From Bacillota bacterium (GTDB lineage Bacteria > Bacillota > Clostridia > Lachnospirales > Lachnospiraceae), in assembly GCA_023390555.1 (NCBI GenBank), contig JAEWCQ010000015.1, positions 186,001 through 250,000 on the forward strand: 64,000 nt of DNA, in the 5' to 3' direction. Shown here one piece after another: positions 43,703-53,119 of this stretch (the first letter of the stretch is position 1; every line of letters starts with the position of its first letter). The notes under the pieces were generated by a model, which was given only the letters and a program-made list of their open reading frames with translations, did not search any database and had not been told where the DNA came from. A program made the translations under genes and the position numbers.

Positions 43703-45247
43703 CTAATATTTCGAAAATGTTCCGATTGTATCTCTTGCAATAGAACGAGACAGATTTAAGCTGCGCAATCCCAGATCACTGGTCTGTGCGTCCATCCGGC
43801 TGATATAAATGCTTCTCCACTCGGAATCAGTATCATAATCATAGGTACCATCCGTATCTTTTTGGTATACGTTCAATGCCTCTGACGATATCAGGACAGG
43901 AGCGGCATCTGAGCAAAGATAATAGGCCAGATACTGCTGATCCTTATAAACCGGTGAATTTGAAAAGAACTCATACTGCGTACGTTTTTCCATATTATCT
44001 GTATTTACTTTTGCAATGAAATAATCCGGTCTGCCAAAGCTGAACAGGACATAGCAGACGGTCAGGACTGTTACACAGTAACGAAACAGAGGAAACTCTT
44101 TTCTTCGGATGCTGATCGTTACACCGATCATAAGCAGTGCGATTACAAACAACGCCCACAGCACAAATATCCGGAGAAAGGTAAGATATTGATACTGGAT
44201 ATACAGAATCATCCGCATGGCGCTGGAAGCGATCATAACAAACGTACAGCCTGTGATCAGATACAAAAATACATTCAATACCGGATGCTTCTGAAAGCGG
44301 TAATTTCCAACAAGTACAATCATAAAATTCAACATACATACAAATAAAAGCTGAAAGAATCCGCTTCTTGCATATGCACTGTAAGTAATACCTGCCGGCA
44401 ATGTCAGCATTCCGCCAGCGCCTCCAAGGAACAGATAAACGATCTGAATTCCGCAAAATAACAGATAAATACCAGATAATACAGCCGTTACCGTAATTGC
44501 GGCTACCGGTTCGGCAGCTTCCCTGTATGGCGTTTCCTGCGCCAGATCTTTCTGTTGTATATAGTAAATCAGCATATAAGAAAAAAAGAATACGATTACC
44601 GTCAGCAGTATCATCATGACTGCATCCCAGAATGTCTGCCCCAAAATAATTTCACCAAAAATGGTCCGGAAAACATTCGCAAATATGGAATCGGCAGAAA
44701 TCAAAAGCGTCATTACAAGCAAAACCAGAGGTACACAGATCGCGATTCCGGTCAATACCTGTCTGATCAGTTTTTTCCTCTGACCTGACGGCTCCTTTCT
44801 CTGCGTTTTCAAATACTGCTGCAAATCCGTAATCGGTTTTGCCAGATAGCCGAGCGGCAGAATGATCGTTGAAACAACAGCCCCTGCATATTTGAAAAAT
44901 CCCCACTTTTCATCTTCGTAGCAGTTATGCAGCAGAAAATGAATGAGCAGAAGAAAAATCGCCAGTTTGTTCATTGCTATGATACGACTGTCCCCGGTCA
45001 GACAAGTTGATATTCCCAGCAATTCTATGCAGATCAGATAGGGCAGGCTGTTCTTTTTGACGGTTTCGCCCAGACGCCTGAGACAAAAATAAAAATAACA
45101 GATCGTTCCGGCTGTAAAAAGCGGGAATGTAATACCGGAGCTGTTCCGGTACAGACAAAATGTATAAAATATAGCATATAAGATACTTGCTATCGCAATA
45201 TCCGGATAATTTTTCACTGTTTTTACTTCTTTTTGCATCTCTTCCAT
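43703..45247 (-). CDS. DUF4173 membrane protein
   Basis: About 514 residues with around 12 hydrophobic helices and the characteristic YSAYARSGFFQLLFV segment of DUF4173/DUF4153. The soluble C-terminal tail follows KVNTDNMEKRTQ. Function unknown. The start at 45247 (GGAGGT about ten bases upstream) is preferred to 45337, which would overlap the HTH gene. Transcribed with the HTH and DUF2975 genes. Confidence 0.8.
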   Translation of the reverse strand: MEEMQKEVKTVKNYPDIAIASILYAIFYTFCLYRNSSGITFPLFTAGTICYFYFCLRRLGETVKKNSLPYLICIELLGISTCLTGDSRIIAMNKLAIFLLLIHFLLHNCYEDEKWGFFKYAGAVVSTIILPLGYLAKPITDLQQYLKTQRKEPSGQRKKLIRQVLTGIAICVPLVLLVMTLLISADSIFANVFRTIFGEIILGQTFWDAVMMILLTVIVFFFSYMLIYYIQQKDLAQETPYREAAEPVAAITVTAVLSGIYLLFCGIQIVYLFLGGAGGMLTLPAGITYSAYARSGFFQLLFVCMLNFMIVLVGNYRFQKHPVLNVFLYLITGCTFVMIASSAMRMILYIQYQYLTFLRIFVLWALFVIALLMIGVTISIRRKEFPLFRYCVTVLTVCYVLFSFGRPDYFIAKVNTDNMEKRTQYEFFSNSPVYKDQQYLAYYLCSDAAPVLISSEALNVYQKDTDGTYDYDTDSEWRSIYISRMDAQTSDLGLRSLNLSRSIARDTIGTFSKY

Positions 45248-45281
45248 CCTATCGAATACCTCCTGATTTCTTTCCAAAATA

Positions 45282-45524
45282 TCATGATTCCAAGTCCTCC
45301 CCGGAAGCAGACTCATTTTCCTCTTCCACATATTCAATGATATCTCCGGGCTGGCAATCCAACGCTTTACAGATCGCTTCCAATGTTGAAAACCGAATTG
45401 CCTTTGCCTTATTGTTTTTTAAAATAGACAGATTCGCCAGTGTAATATCTACTTCTCCCGCCAAATCCTTTAAACTCCTTTTCCGTTTCGCCATGACGAC
45501 GTCCAGATTAATGATGATTGGCAT
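45282..45524 (-). CDS. XRE-type helix-turn-helix regulator
   Basis: 80 residues: helix-turn-helix with RSLKDLAGEVDITLANLSIL and LEAICKALDCQPGDIIEY. Small regulators of this YozG type are almost always beside DUF2975 membrane proteins, as here (11-bp gap). Likely represses its own operon through the palindrome at 46039-46087. Confidence 0.92.
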   Translation of the reverse strand: MPIIINLDVVMAKRKRSLKDLAGEVDITLANLSILKNNKAKAIRFSTLEAICKALDCQPGDIIEYVEEENESASGEDLES

Positions 45525-45535
45525 ATCCGTACCTC

Positions 45536-45982
45536 CTAAATCGTCAAATCATTTTCCAGTTTATAGGCAACTGCTTTATCAAATACCTGTGCCAGCACCT
45601 TGCTGAAAAGCCCCGCTATGATAAAGACAAGAAAGACGACCCCAATCGCAGGTGTCAGATACAGTCCGGCTCGAACGCAGGTCGCTGCCGAAATAAAAAA
45701 ACTGTATGTTCCCATTCTTCGCAGACTGATGACATTTTCCGGAACGAAACAGTCATCCGCCAATACCGTCCGAAACATCTTTCGCAATTCCCGAATGATC
45801 AGAATGGCAAAGATCCCCGAAATCAGAAACAGTGTCAGCTGTGCAACATAATATTTTTGAAAATAGGCATTCAGCTGCCCATACCACTGAATCGTGAACG
45901 GCAGTGTAGCCGTCGCTATCATTCCGCCATAAAACATAATATCCAATATGATTTTTGTAAATTGCGTCAATTTATCTCTCAT
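45536..45982 (-). CDS. DUF2975 membrane protein
   Basis: 148 residues, four hydrophobic helices. LRKMFRTVLADDCFVPENV between helix 2 and 3 is typical of DUF2975. Function unknown; paired with a small HTH protein. First gene of the DUF2975-HTH-DUF4173 operon with a clear promoter. Confidence 0.88.
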   Translation of the reverse strand: MRDKLTQFTKIILDIMFYGGMIATATLPFTIQWYGQLNAYFQKYYVAQLTLFLISGIFAILIIRELRKMFRTVLADDCFVPENVISLRRMGTYSFFISAATCVRAGLYLTPAIGVVFLVFIIAGLFSKVLAQVFDKAVAYKLENDLTI

Positions 45983-46020
45983 ATCATTTCTCCTTACTTT
46001 ATCTTGCTTCTTTTACACAT

Positions 46021-46087
46021 ATTATACCCAAAAAATCCGAATGTCAATAAAATATTATCGAAAAACAATAATTTTTTATTGACATTC
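46021..46087 (-). promoter_or_regulatory. promoter with inverted-repeat operator for DUF2975-HTH operon
   Basis: Minus-strand TTGACA (46042-46047) and TATAAT (46021-46026) are 15 bases apart. The -35 lies in one arm of a 14-bp inverted repeat (GAATGTCAATAAAA at 46039, complement ending at 46087). Binding of the HTH protein there would block the promoter. Confidence 0.7.
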
Positions 46088-46131
46088 AGATTCACAATTA
46101 TTCCATCCGCACCATGTCGCCAGTTACAGTA

Positions 46132-46911
46132 TCACGCATTCTTTATTGATCGGATGATTCCCTCTATTTCTTTGTCCTGTGTAAGCTGATATAAAAAAAG
46201 AAACAGCATTTCGGCATACACCCGGTCTCCATATTTTAGTTCTTCTGCTGCTGTATGAAATACAATTCCCAGTGTCTCCTCTTTTGGCTGCAGGGGAATC
46301 CCTCTTCTTCCAAGAATCTTCTGCAGATCTTCTATGGTATAGTTATGCATCGATCTTTTCATGGCAGTTTCAATAAACTGCAGATCTGCCTCTGCTGCAT
46401 CACTTTTATAAAAGAGATTACTGTATGCATATAGCGCCTCTGCCAATTCCGGCTGATAAGTTGCCACATAATAACGGCCGATCAGTCTGTAAAATGCAGC
46501 AATATCGTTGCACGTATAGCAAAAAGGAAAGACACGTTTGACGGCTTTCAAAAACATTTCCCAGTTTTCACCTTTCAAATAGCAATCTGCCAGATTCCTT
46601 AATAACTCGATATCCACAGAATTATAATGCAAAGCCCTTTCCAATGCATGGAGTGCCATCGGCAGATTGTCCCGTTCCAGCCACTGGTCGGCCAGAATTC
46701 CATACATTTTATGGAATCCCACCTCACAAATATCGTAGCTTTTCCTGTCATAATATTCAAACAGATAAATCTCCAGCGTATGATTTGGACAAAAGCAGGC
46801 CCTACTTCCCGTATCCAGTATCGCTTCCTGATTTTCTATATAAGCTGTCAGGGTCTGCATATCCATTCTTCTCAGATCTGCAGCTGACCACTGATACTCA
46901 TTCGTTTGCAT
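46132..46911 (-). CDS. TPR-like helical protein
   Basis: 259 residues, mostly helical with tetratricopeptide-like pairs: LPMALHALERALHYNSVDIELLR and NIALADCYLKG-like text, YVATYQPELAEALYAYSNLF. No enzyme motif. It overlaps the end of the COG0523 gene by 14 bases and is the last gene of the Zur-lgt-COG0523 operon. Perhaps an accessory protein of metal delivery; unknown. Confidence 0.7.
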   Translation of the reverse strand: MQTNEYQWSAADLRRMDMQTLTAYIENQEAILDTGSRACFCPNHTLEIYLFEYYDRKSYDICEVGFHKMYGILADQWLERDNLPMALHALERALHYNSVDIELLRNLADCYLKGENWEMFLKAVKRVFPFCYTCNDIAAFYRLIGRYYVATYQPELAEALYAYSNLFYKSDAAEADLQFIETAMKRSMHNYTIEDLQKILGRRGIPLQPKEETLGIVFHTAAEELKYGDRVYAEMLFLFLYQLTQDKEIEGIIRSIKNA

Positions 46912-48040
46912 TTTCTTCCTCTAACAGGCATTTGTTTAAGCACTCTATCATCTGCTCTTTATCATAACCTCTGCCAATAAATACAATCTGATTCAAACGA
47001 TCCCCATAGTTATCATCCCAATCTTCCCGTACATCCGGATAAAGAGCAAATAGTTCCGCCTGCTCCTTCTCCTCTAAAGCAGCTGTCCAATTCGACACCT
47101 CCATTACGGAAGCATTTCTTCCGGCCTGTTCAAACAGTTGTACATGCATCGCATCATCTGCAAACCAAAGATACCCTTTTGCCCGTATTATCGTCTCCGG
47201 ATAATCCTGTTCCACGAATTTCATAAATAAATCATATTGAAAGGGTCTTCTTTCTTCATAAACAAACGACGACACCCCATATTCATCGTGTGTGTCCGGA
47301 CTCTTCTTCTCTCTTTCCAATGCCTTTTGAACCGCAGAGGAGCGAAGTACCTTTTCATAATCGAAGCACTTTCCATTTAAAATCTGATCCGCTTCCACGT
47401 TTCCATTTACCGTTTCTATGATTTTTGCATCTGCCTGAATTTGCCGGATCACATGCTTCACCTGCTCTATCTTTTCTCGATCCAGCAGATCACATTTGTT
47501 TAAAAGGATACAATTACAGAATTCAATTTGATCTATAATTAAATTGATAATATCAGGATCACCTTCTTCTTCCTCCTGCGTGTTCTCCTGATTCTCGATC
47601 AATTCATCTATAAATTCCGCATAGATCCGATCTACATCGACCACTGTCACAATAGAATTCAAACGTACAACTGATTCTTCATGCAACTCGCGATAGGCCT
47701 GAAATCCGTCTGCTATTGAAACAGGATTGCTGATACCGGATGCCTCTACCAAAATCCCCTCTATGTCATTGTCCATTGCCAGCTGCTCCATCTGTTCCAT
47801 GAACTCATCCCGAAGGGTACAGCAGATACAGCCATTCTGCAATTCGATCATCTTGATGTCCATCTGCACTGCGTTCCCCTTTTTCAGTAAAGATGCATCG
47901 ATATTGATACTTCCCATATCATTGACAACAAGCGCCAGTTTCTTCCTTTCCTGCTTTTTCAGCAGTTCATTCATGACCGTTGTTTTCCCCGATCCAAGAT
48001 AGCCTGTCAGCAATGTGACCGGCACCAGTTTCTGATTCAT
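46898..48040 (-). CDS. COG0523/CobW-like GTPase metallochaperone
   Basis: 380 residues: Walker A GYLGSGKTT near 13, metal motif GCICCTLRDEF (CxCC) near 71, NKCDLLDREK near 175, C-terminal CobW domain. With the Fur-type regulator upstream this is probably a zinc chaperone (ZNG1/YciC-type) induced by zinc shortage. It overlaps the next gene. Confidence 0.9.
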   Translation of the reverse strand: MNQKLVPVTLLTGYLGSGKTTVMNELLKKQERKKLALVVNDMGSINIDASLLKKGNAVQMDIKMIELQNGCICCTLRDEFMEQMEQLAMDNDIEGILVEASGISNPVSIADGFQAYRELHEESVVRLNSIVTVVDVDRIYAEFIDELIENQENTQEEEEGDPDIINLIIDQIEFCNCILLNKCDLLDREKIEQVKHVIRQIQADAKIIETVNGNVEADQILNGKCFDYEKVLRSSAVQKALEREKKSPDTHDEYGVSSFVYEERRPFQYDLFMKFVEQDYPETIIRAKGYLWFADDAMHVQLFEQAGRNASVMEVSNWTAALEEKEQAELFALYPDVREDWDDNYGDRLNQIVFIGRGYDKEQMIECLNKCLLEEENANE

Positions 48041-48046
48041 TCTTTT

Positions 48047-48856
48047 TTACTCCTTTTTTGATTTCTGTTTCACTGAAACAAATTCTTTTCTGCGTCCGAA
48101 GCGTTTTATATAAACAGCCAAGGCAATTCCGAGAGGGACAAGAAGCAGCGACAGTACCTGCGACACACGAATTCCGGGCACAAGATAGAGGCTGTCACTT
48201 CGCAGGCCTTCAACGAAAAACCGGATGCAGCCGTATCCAATCAAATACATTACCAGTAAATATCCATAGTTTTTGAATTTTTTAGCTGCCAGAAGAATGC
48301 ACACAAACAGGATAACGTTACCTGCCGATTCATAAAAAAAAGTCGCCTGATGCCATTCTCCTAAATTGTCGATATAGACTGCATAGGGAAAAAATTGCAG
48401 TTTTCCATCTGTCACCACGTTTCCATATGCCTCCTGATTGATAAAATTCCCCCATCTGCCGATTGCCTGGCCCAACGGAAGCGATGGTATTAAAATATCC
48501 ACAAAGCGCAGGAAATAGATTCCATGCTTTCTGCAAAACAGTACGGCCAATAAAACTCCTCCGATAATACCGCCAAAAACGGCCAATCCTCCCTGCTTTA
48601 TCGCAAATATCTCCCATAGATGATCTTTGTATTGATCCCATTCAAATATAACATAATAAATCCTTGCCGTTACAATCGCTGTCGGCAGCAGCAATATGGC
48701 AAACTCGTAAATCCGATTTGGATCGATCCCATCTGATTTACTACGGTAATCTGCCAATAAAATTCCGACCATAAATGCGCAGCCAATGATCACCCCATAC
48801 CAGGCCACGGTAAAGCCGCTGATTCCAAATAAGTTATGAATAGCAAATCGATCCAT
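48047..48856 (-). CDS. lgt: prolipoprotein diacylglyceryl transferase
   Basis: About 269 residues, seven helices. The signature GRWGNFINQEAYG, with the conserved Arg and Asn, is near 140, and HATFFYES-like HQATFFYESAGN near 185. It transfers a diacylglyceryl group to the Cys of lipobox proteins, such as the 17863 lipoprotein. The start at 48856 shares one base with the upstream stop (TAATG). Confidence 0.93.
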   Translation of the reverse strand: MDRFAIHNLFGISGFTVAWYGVIIGCAFMVGILLADYRSKSDGIDPNRIYEFAILLLPTAIVTARIYYVIFEWDQYKDHLWEIFAIKQGGLAVFGGIIGGVLLAVLFCRKHGIYFLRFVDILIPSLPLGQAIGRWGNFINQEAYGNVVTDGKLQFFPYAVYIDNLGEWHQATFFYESAGNVILFVCILLAAKKFKNYGYLLVMYLIGYGCIRFFVEGLRSDSLYLVPGIRVSQVLSLLLVPLGIALAVYIKRFGRRKEFVSVKQKSKKE

Positions 48857-49317
48857 TATTCCACGCCCCCTTCTGTAGTTACTGCCGTTAAAATCTTCTC
48901 TGCATTTTTCACACCGCAACTGTCACACACCCCATATAAAATGGAATTGTCACATTGCAGACGAAAGGAGTGATTCTCTGAAATATGATTTCGCAATTCC
49001 TCCATGAAATCGCAATCCAAATGCTGCACCTTCCCGCACTGTAAACATTTTAGATGCAAATGCTCATGGCAGCTCTTGCCGGAATTGACAAAATGATATC
49101 CCGATTTTCCTCCTTTTTCAGAGATATATGTTATCAATTGACCATCCGCTTTCAGTTGTTCAAGATAACGGTATATCGTAGTTTTATTTATCCTGTTTCC
49201 GCTGTCTTCCATATAAATATAAATATCGGATGCAGTAATGATCTTATCGTCATTTTTTTCAAAAAACTCCAAAATGGACTGCCTGGCTTTCGTTTGATAA
49301 TTCCCGCTTCTTTTCAT
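48856..49317 (-). CDS. Fur-family regulator, probably Zur-like
   Basis: 153 residues: winged helix (ASDIYIYMEDSGNRINKTTIYRYLEQL), then CHEHLHLKCLQCGKVQHLDC with the CxxC zinc site, and a second CDSCGVKN. The neighbouring COG0523 gene points to zinc. The start is at 49317 (AAAGGAGAAG upstream), not 49344. Confidence 0.9.
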   Translation of the reverse strand: MKRSGNYQTKARQSILEFFEKNDDKIITASDIYIYMEDSGNRINKTTIYRYLEQLKADGQLITYISEKGGKSGYHFVNSGKSCHEHLHLKCLQCGKVQHLDCDFMEELRNHISENHSFRLQCDNSILYGVCDSCGVKNAEKILTAVTTEGGVE

Positions 49318-49345
49318 CGAATCTTCTCCTTTGCTTTTTTGCAAC

Positions 49346-49387
49346 CAAGTTGCGTTTTATCATAATACGAATAAAAATAAATGTCAA
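49346..49387 (-). promoter_or_regulatory. consensus promoter of Zur-lgt operon with small palindrome
   Basis: Minus-strand TTGACA (49382-49387) and TATGAT (49359-49364) are 17 bases apart. Downstream a palindrome GCAACTTGGTTGC (near 49341-49353) could be a Fur-type operator. Strong promoter for the regulator-lgt-COG0523-TPR operon. Confidence 0.75.
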
Positions 49388-49407
49388 CCTTAGTATCTCC
49401 GAAAATT

Positions 49408-49451
49408 GAAAAAACTCCTTTGCCGCATGTTGTACATTGCAGCAAAGGAGT
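49408..49451 (-). terminator. rho-independent terminator of the Ca2+ ATPase gene
   Basis: On the minus strand ACTCCTTTGC pairs with GCAAAGGAGT, followed by TTTTTT. It lies 18 bp after the ATPase stop. Confidence 0.88.
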
Positions 49452-49468
49452 CTGTTCCGTTTCTTGTA

Positions 49469-52147
49469 TCAGTCATCAAATTCTCTGTGTTTCATCAATC
49501 TCTTCCGATATTTCTGGTTGATTTCATAGTTGTCAATAAATTTGCCGATTTCCGCAACAACAAACGGGATGATGGATAATCCGGCTACAATCAGCCAGTG
49601 TATCGCGCCAATCGGTTTGATTCCAAAGATCATCCCGACACCCGGAATCAGTACGATCAGTGCAAAAATGACAATCATGGCTGCCGAACTGTACACCATC
49701 GGCATATTATCTCTCATCTTGTAATGGAAAACCGATTTCCGGCTTCTGACGGTAAATACATGCAGGATGGAGGACCAGCCAAGAATCAGAAATGACATAC
49801 TCTGCCCGATTGCATGGGAAGGAGCATGGGTAGCCGATACCAGAATATTTGTGCCGATATAATAACCGGCCAATACAATAGCCGCACACACAACGGTCTG
49901 TCTTATGATAACCTTGGTCAGATTGCTGTTAAAGAAGCTCTCCTCACGTCCGATCGGTTTCCGTTCCATAATACGAGGGTCTGATACCTCTTTTGCCAGA
50001 CAGATTCCCGGTATACCGTCTCCCAGGACATTAATCAGCAAAAGCATAACTGCCGTAACCGGGAACTGCCAACCGATCAACTGTGCCCCCAGCATAATGA
50101 TAATTTCTGAAATATTACAAACAATCAGGAAATAAATTGTCTTTCTGATATTGGAAAATACATTTCTTCCCTCATGGATCGCGTCCACGATAGATGCAAA
50201 GTTATCGTCCGCAAGTACCATGTCTGCCGCATTTTTTGCAACTTCGGTTCCGTTTTTCCCCATGGCAACGCCTACATCTGCCGCTTTTAATGCCGGTGCA
50301 TCATTGACCCCGTCACCGGTCATGACGACTACCTCATCATTTTCCTGCCATGCTTCTACAATTCTGATCTTATCTTCCGGAGTCACGCGTGCATAAACCG
50401 AATATTCACGAATTGAGCTGCATAATTCCTCATCACTCATTTCTGACAGCTGCTGTCCGGTCATTACCTTTTCACCTTCATTTAAGAGGCCAATTTCCTG
50501 TGCGATTGCTGCAGCCGTTGTGACATGATCACCGGTAATCATAACCGTTCGGATTCCGGCCTTTTTCGCTGCTGCAATCGCTACTTTACTCTCCCGACGC
50601 GGCGGGTCGATAATTCCGATGAGACCCTTCATTTCCAAATCTTTTTCGATGGATTCCAGATTGCTGTCATCCGGTAATTCTTCCACACGTTTACCGGCAA
50701 TTGTTATCACGCGCAGTGCCTTCCCGGTAAAGGAATCGTGAACTTTCTTCGTAATTTCTTTTTCTGACTCTGTCTGCCGCAACGGCATCCAGTCCAGAGC
50801 TCCCTTACACAATACGAGATATCCGCCGTCCGGATCTTTGTGAATCGTAGTCATCCGCTTTCTCGAAGAGGAAAACGGTATTTCCTTCACACGCGGCCAC
50901 CGGGCTTCGATCTCTTCTTTTCGTTTTCCCTTGTCATCCAGCAGCTTTAAAATAGCAGTTTCTGTCGCATCTCCAAAGATATGCTTTTTCCCCTGCTCAT
51001 CTGTTTCCATCACCGCATTGCTGGCCAAAGCCAGCTGCTCGAGCATTTCAAGCTGCTGATCGGAAAAAGAAGCCGAAGCCTCTGCCGGTTCCCCTGACTT
51101 TTGCCAGAATTTCATGATGGTCATCTGATTCTGCGTCAACGTTCCGGTCTTGTCGGAACAGATAACGGAAGTATTTCCCAGCGTTTCCACTGCCGACAGT
51201 TTTCGGATGATGGCATTTTTTTCCACCATCTTTTTGACTCCATTGGAAAGCGACAGGGTAACAATCAGTGCCAGTGTTTCGGGTACCGCAGCAACTGCCA
51301 GCGAAACCGCCATCAGTACCATCTGCCATACACTTTCTCCTCTTAACAGCCCTACGGCGAACAGAATCACGGCCGAGATAATCGCTACAAAACTGATCAC
51401 TTTTCCGATTTTTGCAAGCCGAACCTGCAGCGGTGTCATCATTTTCTGTGTATTATTTAAAAACGCGGCAATCTTCCCCATTTGTGTCTTCATTCCGATT
51501 TCCGTGACAACACAGACGCCGTTGCCTGCTTTTACAAGGCACCCGGAAAAGACCATGTTACTCTGATCTCCAATTCCCACTTTTTCTTCTTCAATTGTAT
51601 CGGTATTTTTTTCGGCGGCTTCGCTCTCTCCTGTCAGAGAGGATTCATCGACCTGCAAATCAACCGCTTTTAATAACCTGCCGTCTGCCGGGACCAGATC
51701 TCCGGCTTTTAACAGCACAATATCCCCGGGTACCAGATCGGTACTGTCCAGTTTCTTCTGCATTCCATCACGGAGCACCACACAGGTAGGTGTGTTCATT
51801 TTTGCCAATGCATCCAGTGATTTTTCTGCGCTGCTCTCCTGCGTAATTGCCAGGATGATGTTTAGGATTACAATACTGACAATGACAACCGGCTCCAGGA
51901 AGCCATGCCCCTCTTTCACTGCCAATGCAAAAGAAAGCGCAACCGCAACCAGAAGTATGATCGTTGAAATATCTTTCAACTGATTCAGTATTTTATGAAA
52001 AATAGATTCCTGTTTCTCCTTTTCAAATTCATTTTTCCCGCACTCGTTCTGTTTTTTTAAAGCTTCTTCCGTCGTAAGCCCCGCTGCTTCATCCGTATGA
52101 AGCGCTTTTAATATCGTCGGCTTATCCATATGATACCAATTACTCAT
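49469..52147 (-). CDS. cation-translocating P-type ATPase (P2, Ca2+ type)
   Basis: 892 residues. N-terminal cation-ATPase domain, A domain with DESSLTGESEAAEK, P domain with phospho-acceptor SDKTGTLTQNQM, helix-4 VAAVPETLALIV and hinge MVMTGDGVNDAPAL, and a C-terminal set of helices. Closest to bacterial calcium pumps such as LMCA1 and yeast PMR1. It exports calcium or another divalent cation. MarR-controlled operon with a small gene. Confidence 0.93.
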   Translation of the reverse strand: MSNWYHMDKPTILKALHTDEAAGLTTEEALKKQNECGKNEFEKEKQESIFHKILNQLKDISTIILLVAVALSFALAVKEGHGFLEPVVIVSIVILNIILAITQESSAEKSLDALAKMNTPTCVVLRDGMQKKLDSTDLVPGDIVLLKAGDLVPADGRLLKAVDLQVDESSLTGESEAAEKNTDTIEEEKVGIGDQSNMVFSGCLVKAGNGVCVVTEIGMKTQMGKIAAFLNNTQKMMTPLQVRLAKIGKVISFVAIISAVILFAVGLLRGESVWQMVLMAVSLAVAAVPETLALIVTLSLSNGVKKMVEKNAIIRKLSAVETLGNTSVICSDKTGTLTQNQMTIMKFWQKSGEPAEASASFSDQQLEMLEQLALASNAVMETDEQGKKHIFGDATETAILKLLDDKGKRKEEIEARWPRVKEIPFSSSRKRMTTIHKDPDGGYLVLCKGALDWMPLRQTESEKEITKKVHDSFTGKALRVITIAGKRVEELPDDSNLESIEKDLEMKGLIGIIDPPRRESKVAIAAAKKAGIRTVMITGDHVTTAAAIAQEIGLLNEGEKVMTGQQLSEMSDEELCSSIREYSVYARVTPEDKIRIVEAWQENDEVVVMTGDGVNDAPALKAADVGVAMGKNGTEVAKNAADMVLADDNFASIVDAIHEGRNVFSNIRKTIYFLIVCNISEIIIMLGAQLIGWQFPVTAVMLLLINVLGDGIPGICLAKEVSDPRIMERKPIGREESFFNSNLTKVIIRQTVVCAAIVLAGYYIGTNILVSATHAPSHAIGQSMSFLILGWSSILHVFTVRSRKSVFHYKMRDNMPMVYSSAAMIVIFALIVLIPGVGMIFGIKPIGAIHWLIVAGLSIIPFVVAEIGKFIDNYEINQKYRKRLMKHREFDD

Positions 52148-52226
52148 ATAATACGCTCACTTTCCAAGTGGCAATACACGGAAAACGCATCAAATAACTC
52201 TTTTACTGCTCAATATCTGCTATGTC

Positions 52227-52439
52227 TTATCCCGCATTTCCGTGATCCACTTTCTGTGCCTGATTCACTTGTTCCATCTGCTCTCTCTGAGGATCTGCAA
52301 TCCACACAATTTTACACATCCTCTCTCCAATCTTTTGTTTCCAGTAGATATCCTCTTCCAAAAAAGGAATTCCCGCCTTTTTCATAATTGAAATGCTGAT
52401 TTTGCGGCTTCCCCGCCTTGTCATAATCATAGATTTCAT
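52227..52439 (-). CDS. small basic protein between MarR and Ca2+ ATPase
   Basis: 70 residues with start at 52439 and a very strong GGAAAGGAGGAGC ribosome binding site. MKSMIMTRRGSRKISISIM then IPFLEEDIYWKQKIGERMC. No recognised family. A MarR-box palindrome stands just upstream, so it is likely expressed and controlled by MarR. Downstream is the ATPase. Confidence 0.5.
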   Translation of the reverse strand: MKSMIMTRRGSRKISISIMKKAGIPFLEEDIYWKQKIGERMCKIVWIADPQREQMEQVNQAQKVDHGNAG

Positions 52440-52456
52440 GCTCCTCCTTTCCAAAC

Positions 52457-52472
52457 AATTCATTAATGAACT
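52457..52472 (-). promoter_or_regulatory. MarR operator, copy 2 (before small gene)
   Basis: AATTCATTAATGAACT, a near-perfect 16-bp palindrome, matches AGTTCGTTTGTGAACT at 52966-52981 in both arms. It overlaps the leader of the small gene. Confidence 0.7.
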
Positions 52473-52511
52473 ATCTTGGTACAACTCAACTGATTTCCGG
52501 CCCTTTGAAGG

Positions 52512-52949
52512 CTACTTCTTTAACTCATCGCTCATATTTCTGACCATCTGCCCCGACAGGCAAAGCATGGTATCCATATCTTCTCTGGATATTCCCTTAA
52601 AAATAATACTTAAAATTTCTTCTCTGATCGATTTAATCTCCTCGATGACAGGGAGTGCCGTTTTCGTAATCTGTATATGGGAATATCTCCGATCCATACC
52701 ATCTTCCGCAACGGTAATGTATTTTTTACCGGTCAGCCGTTCAATGGAATTTGAAATGTATGCCTTTGAAATATACTGCAGACTTGCAATGTCTTTTGCC
52801 GTATCATGCTCTGCGCAATTTGCAATATAATACAATATCTCAATTTCTACTTTACGAAGATCGTATTTTTTCATCATGTCTTCGTATTTCTTCTCAAATA
52901 ATTTTTTATATTGATGTCCACTCATCAAAAGGTCAATTTCATTCACCAT
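52512..52949 (-). CDS. MarR-family regulator
   Basis: 145 residues with DIASLQYISKAYISNSIERL and ITVAEDGMDRRYSHIQITKT, the standard winged-helix MarR pattern. Start at 52949 (AGAGGAT upstream). It probably represses itself and the downstream small gene and ATPase through paired palindromes. Confidence 0.92.
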   Translation of the reverse strand: MVNEIDLLMSGHQYKKLFEKKYEDMMKKYDLRKVEIEILYYIANCAEHDTAKDIASLQYISKAYISNSIERLTGKKYITVAEDGMDRRYSHIQITKTALPVIEEIKSIREEILSIIFKGISREDMDTMLCLSGQMVRNMSDELKK

Positions 52950-52965
52950 AGTATCCTCTGTCAAC

Positions 52966-53023
52966 AGTTCGTTTGTGAACTAATAGTTACCTTTATTATA
53001 ACGTCACATCTTTCATTTGTCAA
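52966..53023 (-). promoter_or_regulatory. MarR gene promoter and operator, copy 1
   Basis: Minus-strand TTGACA (53018-53023) and TATAAT (52995-53000) are 17 bases apart. The palindrome AGTTCGTTTGTGAACT (52966-52981) sits downstream of the -10, where a repressor would block transcription. Confidence 0.8.
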
Positions 53024-53119
53024 ATTGCAATCTTTATTTCTATAGATATTCCCAAATATAAGGATTCTGGCAGCAATTAATCTGACAATATGCCGAAATG
53101 ACCTACATTCTCTTTCCTC

